Shown here: positions 35,540-44,711 of the stretch, piece by piece | How the letters are laid out: every line of letters starts with the position of its first letter | Position numbering within the stretch: position 1 is the first letter of the stretch | Source: Malonomonas rubra DSM 5091 | GTDB taxonomy: Bacteria > Desulfobacterota > Desulfuromonadia > Desulfuromonadales > Geopsychrobacteraceae | Reading direction: 5' to 3' | Length of the DNA stretch: 64,000 nt | Assembly: GCF_900142125.1 (NCBI RefSeq) | Contig: NZ_FQZT01000002.1 | Span: 124,001-188,000, forward strand | Program-made: the position numbers and the translations under genes | The notes under the pieces: model-generated | Told to the model about the DNA's origin: nothing | Database searches by the model: none | The model's input: the letters and a program-made list of their open reading frames with translations, nothing else

Positions 35540-35637
35540 GTCAAGCATTGGGATTTTAACAAGAAAAACAACAGCATAGATATACCTGCAAACTATGATT
35601 TCAGAGAACTTTAAAGAATATCAATATAATCAGATAT

Positions 35638-36351
35638 CTAAGGCTTCTTTCTGAGCTGACCAAGCTCATGCGGCGTCAACCGGCGGTAGCTTCCGGTCGG
35701 CAAATTTCCCAGCTCAAGCTGGCCAAGTCGAATTCTTTTCAGACGCACCACCTGTAAATCAACCGTTTCACACATCCGTCGCACCTGCCGATTCCGTCCT
35801 TCACCGATGGTGATCTCGAACCAGCTGCTCGCCTTACCAACTCTGACATTTTCAATTTTGGCCGGATGGGTCATACCATCATTCAGTTTAACCCCTTTGC
35901 GCAATGCCTGCAGTTTATTTTCAGTCACATTACCGCGCACCCGCACCAGGTAAGTTTTCTCGACATGGTGCCTTGGGTGGCTGAGGTGCTGGGACAGCTC
36001 GCCATCGTTGGTCAGCAGCAGCAAACCCTCACTGTTGTAATCCAGCCTGCCAACCGGGAAAAGCCTCTGCGGAATATCGGCCACCAGATCAGTGACCAGT
36101 GCGCGCCCCTGCGGGTCTTTCAGGGTCGAGATATAACCGCGCGGCTTGTTCAGCAGCACCGTAACCTTTGCTTCCGCCACAGCGAGCTTCCGCCCGTTGA
36201 CGATAATTTCATCGGCTGACAAATCAGCCCGATCACCAAGCTGAGCAACCTTGCCGTTGAGCAGAATTTTCCCCTCACTGATCCAGCTTTCAGCCTGTCG
36301 ACGCGACGCCAAGCCGGCTTGGGCGATCAATTTCTGCAGCCGCTCAGCCAT
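35638..36351 (-). CDS. rluB: Pseudouridine synthase, RluB/RsuA family
   Basis: Modifies a uridine in rRNA (E. coli RluB acts at 23S U2605). The 237-residue protein has an N-terminal S4 RNA-binding domain (LQKLIAQAGLASRRQAESWI) and the catalytic domain with VGRLDYNSEGLLLLTNDGEL, whose aspartate attacks the uridine, plus KTYLVRVRGNVTENKL and VRRMCETVDLQVVRLKRIRLG. It overlaps scpB by 8 nt, a frequent scpA-scpB-rluB grouping. The exact target uridine is inferred from family membership. Confidence 0.94.
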   Translation of the reverse strand: MAERLQKLIAQAGLASRRQAESWISEGKILLNGKVAQLGDRADLSADEIIVNGRKLAVAEAKVTVLLNKPRGYISTLKDPQGRALVTDLVADIPQRLFPVGRLDYNSEGLLLLTNDGELSQHLSHPRHHVEKTYLVRVRGNVTENKLQALRKGVKLNDGMTHPAKIENVRVGKASSWFEITIGEGRNRQVRRMCETVDLQVVRLKRIRLGQLELGNLPTGSYRRLTPHELGQLRKKP

Positions 36352-36916
36352 CAGTCTGTCCCTCCTTGTCCGGTTCCAGCGGCAAAGCCTCCGCCAGCTC
36401 GGGTTCGAGAGCGCTGAACTCTTTTAACGTCGGTAGATCCTGCAATTCGCGCAGACCGAACAGTTCCAGAAAATGGCGGCTGGTGCCATACATCAGCGGG
36501 CGACCCGGCACATCTTTCTTGCCAAGTATGCGCAGCAGGTTCTTCTCCAGCAGACTTTTGATCACTCCGCCGGAATCAACCCCGCGCAAATATTCCACCT
36601 CAGCCCGCGTTACCGGTTGCCGGTAAGCGATAATCGCCAATGCTTCGAGAGCGGCCTGGGAAAAACGAAATGGGCGATCTTTGCTCAGTTTGCGCAACCA
36701 GGGACCCAGCTCAGTCGCGGTACGGAACTGATATCCCCCCGCCACCTCGGCCAGATAAAAACCGCGCTCTTCGCCGGAATAATCCGCGAGCAACTGCTCA
36801 ATCACCGGGCGCACCTCAGCTCTTGGTTTTTCCAGCAACAGGCAGAGACGATCAAGAGTCAAAGGTGCATCAGCAGCAAAAATGTACGCTTCAATCAACG
36901 TTCTCAACTCAGGCAT
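36344..36916 (-). CDS. scpB: Segregation and condensation protein B
   Basis: Partner in the Smc-ScpAB condensin complex. The 190-residue product has two winged helices, with LRTLIEAYIFAADAPLTLDRL and FSQAALEALAIIAYRQPVTRAEVEYLRGVDSGGV typical of ScpB, then GRPLMYGTSRHFLELFGL. ATG 36916 is the canonical start and overlaps scpA's end (36909) by 8 nt. The upstream in-frame extension to 36964 duplicates scpA coding sequence and is unlikely to be translated. Confidence 0.96.
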   Translation of the reverse strand: MPELRTLIEAYIFAADAPLTLDRLCLLLEKPRAEVRPVIEQLLADYSGEERGFYLAEVAGGYQFRTATELGPWLRKLSKDRPFRFSQAALEALAIIAYRQPVTRAEVEYLRGVDSGGVIKSLLEKNLLRILGKKDVPGRPLMYGTSRHFLELFGLRELQDLPTLKEFSALEPELAEALPLEPDKEGQTDG

Positions 36917-37667
36917 ATCCAAGGCCTTCTTCCTGTAGCGGCACCTGTTCCAATTCGTCCTCATCGACCGCCAACGACAACCAGATTTCCCCGAACTCGT
37001 TCGCCTGTTCCACTTTAATCATCCGCATTTTCACCAGCTCGAGTGTGGCTAGAAAAGTCACAATAAGCTCCTGCTTGCTGGGCGCATTAAAAATTTCACG
37101 AAAGGATATCCGCTTCTTGCCGGTCAAGCGTTCCAGCACCAACTGCACATGCTCGGCAACTGAAAGCTGTTCGCGGATAACTTCGTGAAAAACTTCCGTT
37201 GGTGCCGACTGCAAAATCCGGTGAAAAGCTTCTGTCAGCTGAAAAACACCAACCGAAACCTCGTCATCAGCTTCATCGAACAGTTCAGTCGGCACAAAAC
37301 TGCTGGCATAAATATCGCGATCGAGCAACGGAAACTCGGCCAACAGTTCGGCGACTTCTTTATAACGCTGATACTCCAACAACCGGCGAACCAGTTCAGC
37401 GCGCGGATCTTCACCCTCCTCCTCGTCCAAATCTTCACTGACCGGCAGCAACATGCGCGACTTAATGTGCAGCAGGGTCGCTGCCATCAGCAGAAACTCT
37501 CCGGCGACATCGAGATCGAGCTGCTTCATCTGTTCGATAACATGCAGATATTGCTCGGTGATCTCGACCATTTGGATATCGTAGATATCCATTTCGTTGG
37601 TTTTGATCAGATGAAGGAGAAGGTCGAGGGGACCGGCGAAGTTCTGCAGCTGAACCTGAATCGACAT
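36909..37667 (-). CDS. scpA: Segregation and condensation protein A
   Basis: Kleisin subunit bridging Smc heads. The 252-residue protein starts VQLQNFAGPLDLLLHLIKTNEMDIYDI, has EFLLMAATLLHIKSRMLLPV, an acidic linker, and ends with a winged helix (ELIVTFLATLELVKMRMIKVEQ) that contacts Smc. It lies 5 bp after the site-2 protease gene and is coupled to scpB. Confidence 0.96.
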   Translation of the reverse strand: MSIQVQLQNFAGPLDLLLHLIKTNEMDIYDIQMVEITEQYLHVIEQMKQLDLDVAGEFLLMAATLLHIKSRMLLPVSEDLDEEEGEDPRAELVRRLLEYQRYKEVAELLAEFPLLDRDIYASSFVPTELFDEADDEVSVGVFQLTEAFHRILQSAPTEVFHEVIREQLSVAEHVQLVLERLTGKKRISFREIFNAPSKQELIVTFLATLELVKMRMIKVEQANEFGEIWLSLAVDEDELEQVPLQEEGLGYA

Positions 37668-37672
37668 GCAGG

Positions 37673-38359
37673 TCAGTTCCCGAACAGGAAGCTCATCGCG
37701 TGCTGCACCACACCGAATTCGGGGCCGGCCATCAGTTTCACCAGGCTGCCAATCAAGGGGGCCAGTACCAGTGACCAGACATCGGTGAAAAAGACCAGGA
37801 AGAGGATCAGGATAAAGCCAAAGGGCTCCAACCGATTAACCATCATCGCCTGCTTTTCCGGCAACACCCCGACCAGGATACGACCACCATCAAGCGGCGG
37901 CAGTGGAACCAGGTTGAAGATACCGAGCAATACGTTGATGTAAAGGCTGAAGCCGAGCATCATCCGCACCGGGTTGGCGACCTGAGCGAAGGTTTGTGAA
38001 TCACCGATCGATGTCGCCTCCAGCAGGCCGATACCACGCAAGAGCAGCGCCGAGGCAACCGCCAGCAACAGGTTTGCGACCGGCCCAGAGAACGCCACCC
38101 AGATCATGTCCCGTTTCGGATGCCGCAGGTTTCCGGCATTGACCGGCACTGGCCGCGCCCAGCCGAACCCGAAAATAAAGATCGCCACAGTGCCGATCGG
38201 ATCGAGGTGCCGCATCGGGTTTAAATTCAGCCTCCCCAGCAACCGCGCAGTCGGGTCACCGAAACGTTCGGCCGCGTAGCCGTGGGCAACTTCATGCATG
38301 GTGATCGCCAGCAGCGCCGGCACCAGCATGATCGATATTTTCGAAATAATAGTTTCCAT
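37673..38359 (-). CDS. Site-2 protease family (M50) membrane metalloprotease
   Basis: A 228-residue integral membrane protein with the zinc site HEVAHG near residue 22 inside the first hydrophobic segment, and the second ligand motif NLVPLPPLDGGRIL in a later segment. Between them lie conserved blocks with LGRLNLNPMRHLDPIG and GWARPVPVN. It lacks a PDZ domain and belongs to the short rhomboid-like M50 branch of unknown substrates, often found next to scpA. Gene spacing to scpA is 5 bp. Confidence 0.92.
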   Translation of the reverse strand: METIISKISIMLVPALLAITMHEVAHGYAAERFGDPTARLLGRLNLNPMRHLDPIGTVAIFIFGFGWARPVPVNAGNLRHPKRDMIWVAFSGPVANLLLAVASALLLRGIGLLEATSIGDSQTFAQVANPVRMMLGFSLYINVLLGIFNLVPLPPLDGGRILVGVLPEKQAMMVNRLEPFGFILILFLVFFTDVWSLVLAPLIGSLVKLMAGPEFGVVQHAMSFLFGN

Positions 38360-38454
38360 TTAATCTCAAACGTTTGCGGTTATATTTTCGCTCTGTTATA
38401 GACGATAAAGAGAGGCGGGTCCAGCAGAAGAGAACATGCCGCCGGCTAAAAAGG

Positions 38455-41103
38455 TTATTTTTTCACAGCAACAAATTTTTCCCGAACCAGCTGTCTTTCA
38501 TCTTCCAATGTACGAATTTCTCCATTCAGGCGAGCATTGAGCAGAGTGAGAAAAACCTGGTGAAAATGGGGCCCCGGTTTCAGCCCGAGCTCTATCAGGC
38601 CGTTGCCGTCAAGCAGCACTTTTACTTTACGGAAATCGGTCACGTACTGGGAAACCCATTTGCGCACCTGTTCGTTATCGCTGCCCGCCATCACGAAAAG
38701 AACGATCTCAAGCGATAATCCATTAAACCAGTGATAGATGTCACTATTCTTCGGCGCATTCCCGGAGCCAGCGCGGTAATATGCCCTCTTCAACGCTTTT
38801 CGCGCCGGCGGCAATTGCAGCAGTAGATCACGATATTTCGGCGCCAGGTCAAGCCACGCAGAAACCCGTTGCAAACCTTTATCCGACAAAAAATTCAGTA
38901 GGCAGAACAGGTAAAGCAGCCAGCGGTGGTACTTCTCGCCGGTATAAAGCAGATCAAACCAGCTGCTGGTCTTTTCCGCCGAAACGATCATCTGGGCAGT
39001 CGTGCGATCGAAATGCAGATGTGGGTCGATAAACTTGAGCAGATCGAACTGCTCCAGACGTCGCAACGCTGAAATCACCTGCGGCTCATCGAGAATCTGT
39101 CGCAGCTCGTTTCGGATGCGGGCACCGCCGACCTTTTTCACCAGCTTCATCCGCACCGCGCCGCGCATCAACCGCTCGGTCTGTCGACCGATACGGAAAC
39201 CGAGCCGCTGCTCGAAACGTACGGCGCGGAACAGCCGGGTCGGATCCTCGATCAGGCTGAGATTGTGCAGCACGCGAATCTGTTTTTCTTTTAGGTCGCG
39301 CTGTCCGCCGAAAAAATCGAGCAGTTGTCCGTAGCTCTCTTCGTTAAGAGAAATCGTCAGGGTGTTAATGGTAAAATCGCGGCGGTAGAGATCGTGGCGA
39401 ATTGATGAGTGTTCCACCTGTGGCAACGCTGCCGGGCTTTCGTAATATTCGATCCGCGCCGAGGCAACATCGATCTTGAAGCCGTCCGGCAACACGATCA
39501 CTGCCGTACCGAACTTCTGGTGCGAACGGATACGGCACTCGGCCGTTTTCGCAAATGCTTCGGCAAAGGCAATCCCATCCCCCTCGACCACAACATCGAT
39601 GTCGAGGTTTTCCTGGCGCAGCAGCAGATCGCGGACAAAACCGCCGACCAGATAAATCTTCATGTCGAGGGTATCTGCGACCTCGCCCAGCTGCCGCAAC
39701 AGCGCACGGATAAACTTCGGCAATTGCGCATCGATCAAACGGGCCAGGTTTTTTCGTTTTAACCGCGCCCCGCCCCGCCCCGATTCGACCGGCAAACGCT
39801 CCGCCAGTTTCTGTCGATCGCCGAGCAGATGACGCAGCAGATCGGTGCGGGTAACGATGCCGACCAGCTCACCATGCTCAACCACTGGGATACAACGCTG
39901 ATTATGGTCAATGATTCCACGCTGCAGTTCTGCGAGCTGAGTCTGCGGATCGGCCGTATCGAAATCGGTGGTCATCACCTCGGTCACCGGCATCTTCTGC
40001 AGTTTGTGGTGAGCTGCTTTTTCCACCACCTGGCGGGTGATAATGCCGACCAGGTGCTGAGCATTGAGCACAGGGATGGCGTTGAAGTTAAAACGAGTCA
40101 TCAACTCGCGTGCATCTTCGATAGTCGCCGAAATCGGTAAGGTCTTCACCGGTGCCGACATCAATTGGCGTGCTTCATATCCGGACTGAACCGTCTTCTG
40201 CAGCTCCTCTTCCAGCAGATCGAGCAACTGCACCAGGGGAATATCTTTCACCGTTGCGGACGACGCGTAAGCATGCCCGCCACCGCCGAAACGCTGAAAC
40301 AGTTCACCGACATGAACTTCCGGGATCTGCGAGCGACCGACCAGAAACACTCGATCCTCCATGCGTACGGCAACAATCAGCACGTTGAGATTTTCGATAT
40401 CTTTGAGCTTGTGAACAAGAGAGGAGATATCACCGACATAATAGTCGATAGAGGCGTAGGCGATCGCTACCTCCACGCCGTTGATCAGTTTACGCTTGCA
40501 TGATTTCAGCAACTCGTTAAGCAGATCGATCTGTTCAGGCGACATCTCGCGGACAAGGAAATCGGCCACAGTGTTGAGGTTAGCACCATTTTCCAGCAGA
40601 AAAGCCGCTGCCTGGTAATCGCGAGGGGTGGTACTGGCGAAAAGCAGATGCCCGGTATCTTCATAGAGGCCGAGCATCATCATGGTCGCTTCGTCGGCCG
40701 TCGGTGCGATACCACGCTGCATGAATTGGTGGGCGAGAATGGTCGTGGTGGCACCGACCTCTTCGATCAATTCAAACTGACCGGTGATGGTTTTTTCATC
40801 GGCGGGATGATGATCGTAGATGTGAATTTCAAGGCCCGGTTTATCGACGATTTCGGCCAGGCGACCGATGCGTGCCGAGCTGCGCACATCAACCAGAATC
40901 AAACGACTGATCTGCTGCAGATCAATATCCCGAACCCCTTTGACACCGTACGCGTAGAGCGTGCTCTGCAGCAGAAAATCGCGCAGTCCGCGTTCCTGCC
41001 CACCCGGGAACACCAGCACCGCGTCCGGGTAGAGCCGCTTGGCAGCGATCATCGACCCGAGGCAGTCAAAATCGGCATTCACATGGGTGGCGATTACATC
41101 CAT
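38455..41103 (-). CDS. DHH-DHHA1-CBS-CBS-tRNA nucleotidyltransferase fusion (A-adding/CCA family)
   Basis: An 882-residue four-part protein. Residues 1-310 are a DHH phosphoesterase (HVNADFDCLGSM, LVDVRSSARIG, HIYDHHPADE, GGGGHAYASSA). Two CBS domains follow (about 315-435), a nucleotide-binding regulatory module. From about 470 is the class II nucleotidyltransferase with IYLVGGFVRDLLL, metal-binding LDIDVVVEG and RRDFTINTLT, then a helical tRNA-binding domain with DDPTRLFRAVRFE-like IEDPTRLFRAVRFEQR. Such fusions in Aquifex/Geobacter-type bacteria are A-adding or CCA-adding enzymes; which one is not settled here. It follows pyrD by 22 bp. Confidence 0.92.
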   Translation of the reverse strand: MDVIATHVNADFDCLGSMIAAKRLYPDAVLVFPGGQERGLRDFLLQSTLYAYGVKGVRDIDLQQISRLILVDVRSSARIGRLAEIVDKPGLEIHIYDHHPADEKTITGQFELIEEVGATTTILAHQFMQRGIAPTADEATMMMLGLYEDTGHLLFASTTPRDYQAAAFLLENGANLNTVADFLVREMSPEQIDLLNELLKSCKRKLINGVEVAIAYASIDYYVGDISSLVHKLKDIENLNVLIVAVRMEDRVFLVGRSQIPEVHVGELFQRFGGGGHAYASSATVKDIPLVQLLDLLEEELQKTVQSGYEARQLMSAPVKTLPISATIEDARELMTRFNFNAIPVLNAQHLVGIITRQVVEKAAHHKLQKMPVTEVMTTDFDTADPQTQLAELQRGIIDHNQRCIPVVEHGELVGIVTRTDLLRHLLGDRQKLAERLPVESGRGGARLKRKNLARLIDAQLPKFIRALLRQLGEVADTLDMKIYLVGGFVRDLLLRQENLDIDVVVEGDGIAFAEAFAKTAECRIRSHQKFGTAVIVLPDGFKIDVASARIEYYESPAALPQVEHSSIRHDLYRRDFTINTLTISLNEESYGQLLDFFGGQRDLKEKQIRVLHNLSLIEDPTRLFRAVRFEQRLGFRIGRQTERLMRGAVRMKLVKKVGGARIRNELRQILDEPQVISALRRLEQFDLLKFIDPHLHFDRTTAQMIVSAEKTSSWFDLLYTGEKYHRWLLYLFCLLNFLSDKGLQRVSAWLDLAPKYRDLLLQLPPARKALKRAYYRAGSGNAPKNSDIYHWFNGLSLEIVLFVMAGSDNEQVRKWVSQYVTDFRKVKVLLDGNGLIELGLKPGPHFHQVFLTLLNARLNGEIRTLEDERQLVREKFVAVKK

Positions 41104-41125
41104 TGATGTCCCGTTATTCAGTTGA

Positions 41126-42073
41126 TCAAGCGTCTAGGGTTCCGATCAGGTCGTTGATATCGTCGATCCCTTCATTTTGACAGAATTCTTCCAAGTCGTC
41201 GATAATCGTCGCCATCGCGTTCGGATCGACGAAATTGGCAGTCCCAACCTGCACCGCTTTAGCGCCGACGATGAGGAATTCAAGGGCATCGATAGCACGC
41301 GATATGCCGCCAATTCCAATCACCGGAACATCGACCGCCTGTACTACCTGGTGCACAAGTCGCACCGCAATCGGCCTGATCGCCGGTCCGGAAAGACCGC
41401 CGATGGTGTTGGCCAGGCGCGGCTTGCGGGTTTTGACATCAACTGCCATGCCGGTCAGGGTGTTGATCAGGCTGATGGCGTCGGCCCCGGCGTCCTCCAC
41501 CGCTTTCGCGGTGACACGAATATCGGTGACATTAGGTGTCAGCTTAACGATCAGCGGCTTGCTGGTTTTCTTCCTCACCTGAGATACCACTGCGGATGCA
41601 GCACTCGCCTCGGTGCCGAACACGATCCCGCCCTGCTTGACGTTCGGACAGGAAATGTTCATCTCCAGACCGGCAACTCCGGGGACGTCCTCCAGTCGGG
41701 CGGCGACCTCGACGTACTCCTCCAGCGTGTTGCCGAAAAAGTTGACGATGACCGGCGAATTGTACTGGTCGAGAAATGGCATCTTGTGCTTGATGAAATC
41801 TTCGATGCCGACATTCTGCAGGCCGATAGCGTTGAGCATGCCGCTGACCGTCTCGCAGATGCGTGGCGTCGGGTTGCCTGCCTTGGGGTTGAGCGACAGC
41901 CCCTTGGTGACGATAGCACCAAGCTGATTCAGGTCGAGGTAGGGAGCATATTCTTCGCCGTAGCCAAAAGTTCCTGAAGCAGGCATCACCGGGTTTTTCA
42001 GTTTCAGGCCGGCGATCTCGACGGCCAGTTTCGGGCGGGTCAACTTTACACTCTGTCCGTTCAACTCACTCAT
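41126..42073 (-). CDS. pyrD: Dihydroorotate dehydrogenase, NAD-linked type 1B catalytic subunit
   Basis: Oxidises dihydroorotate to orotate in pyrimidine synthesis with FMN. The 315-residue product has KNPVMPASGTFGYGEEY (FMN site), LEMNISCPNVKQGG with the type 1 catalytic cysteine, and PVIGIGGI near the C-terminus. ATG 42073 is chosen; the stop of pyrK (42070) overlaps it by 4 nt. Coupling to PyrK and the cysteine identify the NAD-dependent 1B class. Confidence 0.96.
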   Translation of the reverse strand: MSELNGQSVKLTRPKLAVEIAGLKLKNPVMPASGTFGYGEEYAPYLDLNQLGAIVTKGLSLNPKAGNPTPRICETVSGMLNAIGLQNVGIEDFIKHKMPFLDQYNSPVIVNFFGNTLEEYVEVAARLEDVPGVAGLEMNISCPNVKQGGIVFGTEASAASAVVSQVRKKTSKPLIVKLTPNVTDIRVTAKAVEDAGADAISLINTLTGMAVDVKTRKPRLANTIGGLSGPAIRPIAVRLVHQVVQAVDVPVIGIGGISRAIDALEFLIVGAKAVQVGTANFVDPNAMATIIDDLEEFCQNEGIDDINDLIGTLDA

Positions 42074-42927
42074 ACCCCGCAACCTCCGCAATCACCGCTT
42101 TGATTTTCCAATCGGTTCCAGTCGAGCTGTTCCGCCTGGAAAACCGGCCCCTGCTTGCAGGTACACAGGTACTGCGGGTTCTCTTCGCTGTGCCCGGCCC
42201 CTTTGACCACGCAACCGAGGCAGGCACCGACACCGCAGGCCATCAGCGCCTCCAGTGACACCTGCAGCGGCGTGCTGTGCGCGGCACAGATTTTCTGCAC
42301 CGCGTCGATCATCGGCATCGGGCCACAGGCGTACACCTGCGCGTTGGGATATTTTTTCAGTTTGCGCTCCAACACCTGGGTGACAAGCCCCTCTTCGCCG
42401 AGGCTGCCGTCTTCCGTGGACACATAGGTCCCGACACCGAGACGTTCGAACTCGGTCACGGTGATGATATCGTCGCGGGTGCGACCGCCCATCAACAGAC
42501 GAACATTGGAGTTGGCCACCAGTTTCTCTGCCAGCATGTAGAGTGGAACCAATCCGATGCCACCGCCGACGAGAATCTTCTCTTCATCCGGATCACCCAG
42601 ATCGAACCCACGTCCGAGGGGACCAAGCAGTTCGACGCGGTCGCCCTGATGCAGATCCTGCATAATTTCGGTGCCGCTACCGACCACTTTATAAATCAGC
42701 TCAACGAACTCTTTCTGTGGCATGCCATCGCAATCGGGGGCAGCGTAGCCGACGCGGAAGATGCCGAATGGTCGCCGTAGCAATGGCGGCAGCGACCGCT
42801 GTACGCGGAACATGACAAACTGCCCCGGCTGGGCCAGCTTGTTATACTCCGGCGCCAGAATCCGCATGCGGTAATAACCGGGCGAAATTTCCTGGTTGGA
42901 AAGGATGATCGTTTTGTGGTTCTTCAT
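42070..42927 (-). CDS. pyrK: Dihydroorotate dehydrogenase electron transfer subunit
   Basis: Carries electrons from PyrD to NAD via FAD and a 2Fe-2S cluster. The 285-residue protein has an FAD-binding barrel (YYRMRILAPEYNKLAQPGQF), an NAD-binding fold (GGGIGLVPLYMLAEKL, YACGPMPMIDAV), and the ferredoxin-like C-terminal cluster ACGVGACLGCVVKG ... YLCTCKQGPVF with C-x4-C-x2-C-xn-C. ATG 42927 sits 9 nt after GGAG and is preferred over TTG 42936. It is coupled to pyrD. Confidence 0.95.
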   Translation of the reverse strand: MKNHKTIILSNQEISPGYYRMRILAPEYNKLAQPGQFVMFRVQRSLPPLLRRPFGIFRVGYAAPDCDGMPQKEFVELIYKVVGSGTEIMQDLHQGDRVELLGPLGRGFDLGDPDEEKILVGGGIGLVPLYMLAEKLVANSNVRLLMGGRTRDDIITVTEFERLGVGTYVSTEDGSLGEEGLVTQVLERKLKKYPNAQVYACGPMPMIDAVQKICAAHSTPLQVSLEALMACGVGACLGCVVKGAGHSEENPQYLCTCKQGPVFQAEQLDWNRLENQSGDCGGCGV

Positions 42928-42951
42928 CCAGCTCAACTCCTTATATCTGTA

Positions 42952-43419
42952 CTATTCCGACTGACCCGCCGGAGGAAAATCTTTCACCATCAGTAAGGCG
43001 TCTTCGCCATCACGATAATAGCCGCTGCGCACCACATCGGCAACAAAGCCATGCTTTCGATAAAGAGCAATGGCTGCAGCGTTGCCAGTGCGCACCTCCA
43101 GCCAGGCCCGCTCCAGCCCCCTTGAGGCACAACGATCAAAAGCATGCTGCAGCAAACGACTGCCGACCCCCTGTCGGCGGAACTCCGGTGCCGTTGCTAC
43201 GTTGAGGATCTGCATCTCTCCAGCAATCAGCCAGTAGCAGATATACCCGGCCAACTGCTCGTCATGCCAGAGCAGCTCGACGCTGGAAACCGCGTTGTTC
43301 AGTTCCTGGCGAAACTGCCCTGAAGACCAGGGATGCGGATAGCTTTGCTGCTCCACCTGCAGCACAGCAGGCAGATCTTTTTCCTCTAAGGGCTTGATGT
43401 GAAAATAATCGTTCGACAT
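42952..43419 (-). CDS. rimI: Ribosomal protein alanine N-acetyltransferase-like GNAT enzyme
   Basis: A 155-residue GNAT acetyltransferase. It has LPAVLQVEQQSYPHPWSSGQF at the N-terminus, a RimI hallmark, and the acetyl-CoA loop FRRQGVGSRLLQHAF (Q/R-x2-G-x-G/A), followed by WLEVRTGNAAAIALYRKHGF. E. coli RimI acetylates S18 N-terminal alanine; the target here is inferred. It is the first gene of the rimI-pyrK-pyrD minus run and faces away from purM. Confidence 0.88.
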   Translation of the reverse strand: MSNDYFHIKPLEEKDLPAVLQVEQQSYPHPWSSGQFRQELNNAVSSVELLWHDEQLAGYICYWLIAGEMQILNVATAPEFRRQGVGSRLLQHAFDRCASRGLERAWLEVRTGNAAAIALYRKHGFVADVVRSGYYRDGEDALLMVKDFPPAGQSE

Positions 43420-43509
43420 GCTTTTCTGCTGCTGAAGTCGAAACCATTCCGTGCTAAAATTTGCGTTTTCGCGGCCGCTACGGTGTCCTCGAAAGGGAAC
43501 GGAATCGAC

Positions 43510-43538
43510 AATTTCCGGAGTTCTAGCATAATTTCCGG
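43510..43538. repeat. 9-bp direct repeat, 20-bp period, in the rimI-purM intergenic region
   Basis: AATTTCCGG occurs at 43510-43518 and again at 43530-43538, start to start exactly 20 bp (about two helical turns). It lies 53 bp upstream of the purM -35 element and 90 bp from rimI, and could be a two-site regulator target. Confidence 0.4.
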
Positions 43539-43590
43539 TCTTGATACAGAGAATAGAAATTTTCTTTATCGTAAACAGCTGGTTGGGCGA

Positions 43591-43619
43591 TTGACAAAGC
43601 GTGCCGCGGGTGCTTTAAT
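43591..43619 (+). promoter_or_regulatory. Predicted purM promoter
   Basis: TTGACA (43591-43596) and TTTAAT (43614-43619) are 17 bp apart. The -35 is perfect. It lies 36 bp before the TTG start of purM. Confidence 0.7.
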
Positions 43620-43654
43620 GTGCGGCCATTTTGGGACACCAAGGAGCCGTAAAA

Positions 43655-44698
43655 TTGAGTACTAAAAAACCGATCACCTATAAAGATGCCGGGGTCGATA
43701 TCGACGCCGGTAACCGTTTTGTCGATCTGATCAAGCCTCTGGTCAAAGAAACCAACCGCCCGGAAGTGCTGGCCGATATCGGCGGCTTCGGCGGCCTGTT
43801 TTCTCTCAACAGCAGCAAGTACCAGCGCCCCACCCTGGTTGCCGCGACTGACGGCGTCGGCACCAAGTTGAAGCTGGCCTTCATGATGGACAAGCATGAC
43901 ACCGTCGGCATCGATCTGGTCGCCATGTGCGTCAATGACATCATCGTCCAGGGTGCCGAACCGCTCTTCTTCCTCGACTACCTGGCAACCGGCAAGCTGG
44001 CGCCGGAGGCTTCCGTCGAGATCGTCAAAGGGATCGCCGAAGGCTGCAAGCAGGCCGGCTGCGCCTTGCTCGGTGGGGAGACTGCCGAGATGCCGGGCAT
44101 GTACGGCGGCGGTGAGTACGACCTGGCAGGCTTCAGTGTCGGCGTGGTCGACAACGATAAGATTATCGACGGTTCTTCGATCACCAAAGGTGACAAGATC
44201 ATCGGCATCGGTTCGACCGGTCTGCACTCCAACGGCTACTCGCTGGCACGCAAGATTTTCCTCGATGAGCTGAATCTCGACCTGAACGATACACCGAAAG
44301 AGCTGGACAAGCCGCTCGGCGAAGAGCTGCTCACCCCGACCCGGATTTACGTCAAGAGCATCCTCAACCTGATGCGCGACTTCACCGTCAAAGGGATCGC
44401 CCACATCACCGGTGGCGGCTTACTGGAAAACCTGCCGCGCGTTCTGCCGCAGAAATGCAAGGCTGTCATCGACCGTAACAGCTGGGAGAAACCGGCGATT
44501 TTCGAGATGCTGCGTGAAGGCGGAAACATTCCGGAAGAAGAGATGTACCGCACCTTCAACTACGGCATCGGCATGACAATCGTCGTCCCTGAAAACGAAG
44601 TTGAAGACGTTATGGGTCGCCTGAGCGGTCTTGGCGAAAAGGCCTATCTCATCGGAGAAATCAAGCAGGCGAAAGAACCTTCCGTCGAACTCTCCTGA
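43655..44698 (+). CDS. purM: Phosphoribosylformylglycinamidine cyclo-ligase (AIR synthetase)
   Basis: Closes the imidazole ring in purine synthesis. From TTG 43655 the product is 347 residues, beginning STKKPITYKDAGVDIDAGN; the AAGGAG at 43641-43646 is 8 nt before the TTG, which supports it. Motifs are TLVAATDGVGTKLKLA, VAMCVNDIIVQGAEPLFFLDY, and CALLGGETAEMPGMY, all typical. Length agrees with E. coli PurM (345). purN follows after 13 bp, probably co-transcribed from the promoter at 43591. Confidence 0.97.
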   Translation: MSTKKPITYKDAGVDIDAGNRFVDLIKPLVKETNRPEVLADIGGFGGLFSLNSSKYQRPTLVAATDGVGTKLKLAFMMDKHDTVGIDLVAMCVNDIIVQGAEPLFFLDYLATGKLAPEASVEIVKGIAEGCKQAGCALLGGETAEMPGMYGGGEYDLAGFSVGVVDNDKIIDGSSITKGDKIIGIGSTGLHSNGYSLARKIFLDELNLDLNDTPKELDKPLGEELLTPTRIYVKSILNLMRDFTVKGIAHITGGGLLENLPRVLPQKCKAVIDRNSWEKPAIFEMLREGGNIPEEEMYRTFNYGIGMTIVVPENEVEDVMGRLSGLGEKAYLIGEIKQAKEPSVELS

Positions 44699-44711
44699 TA
44701 AAGGTAAAGCC

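Noticed and set aside
43420-43654. A possible riboswitch in the purM leader
   Set aside because: The region has short stems and a direct repeat, but no purine, PRPP or cyclic di-GMP riboswitch core could be recognised.
43523-44404. A 293-codon open frame on minus opposite purM
   Set aside because: It is an antisense shadow of purM, which has a promoter, ribosome-binding site and full motifs.
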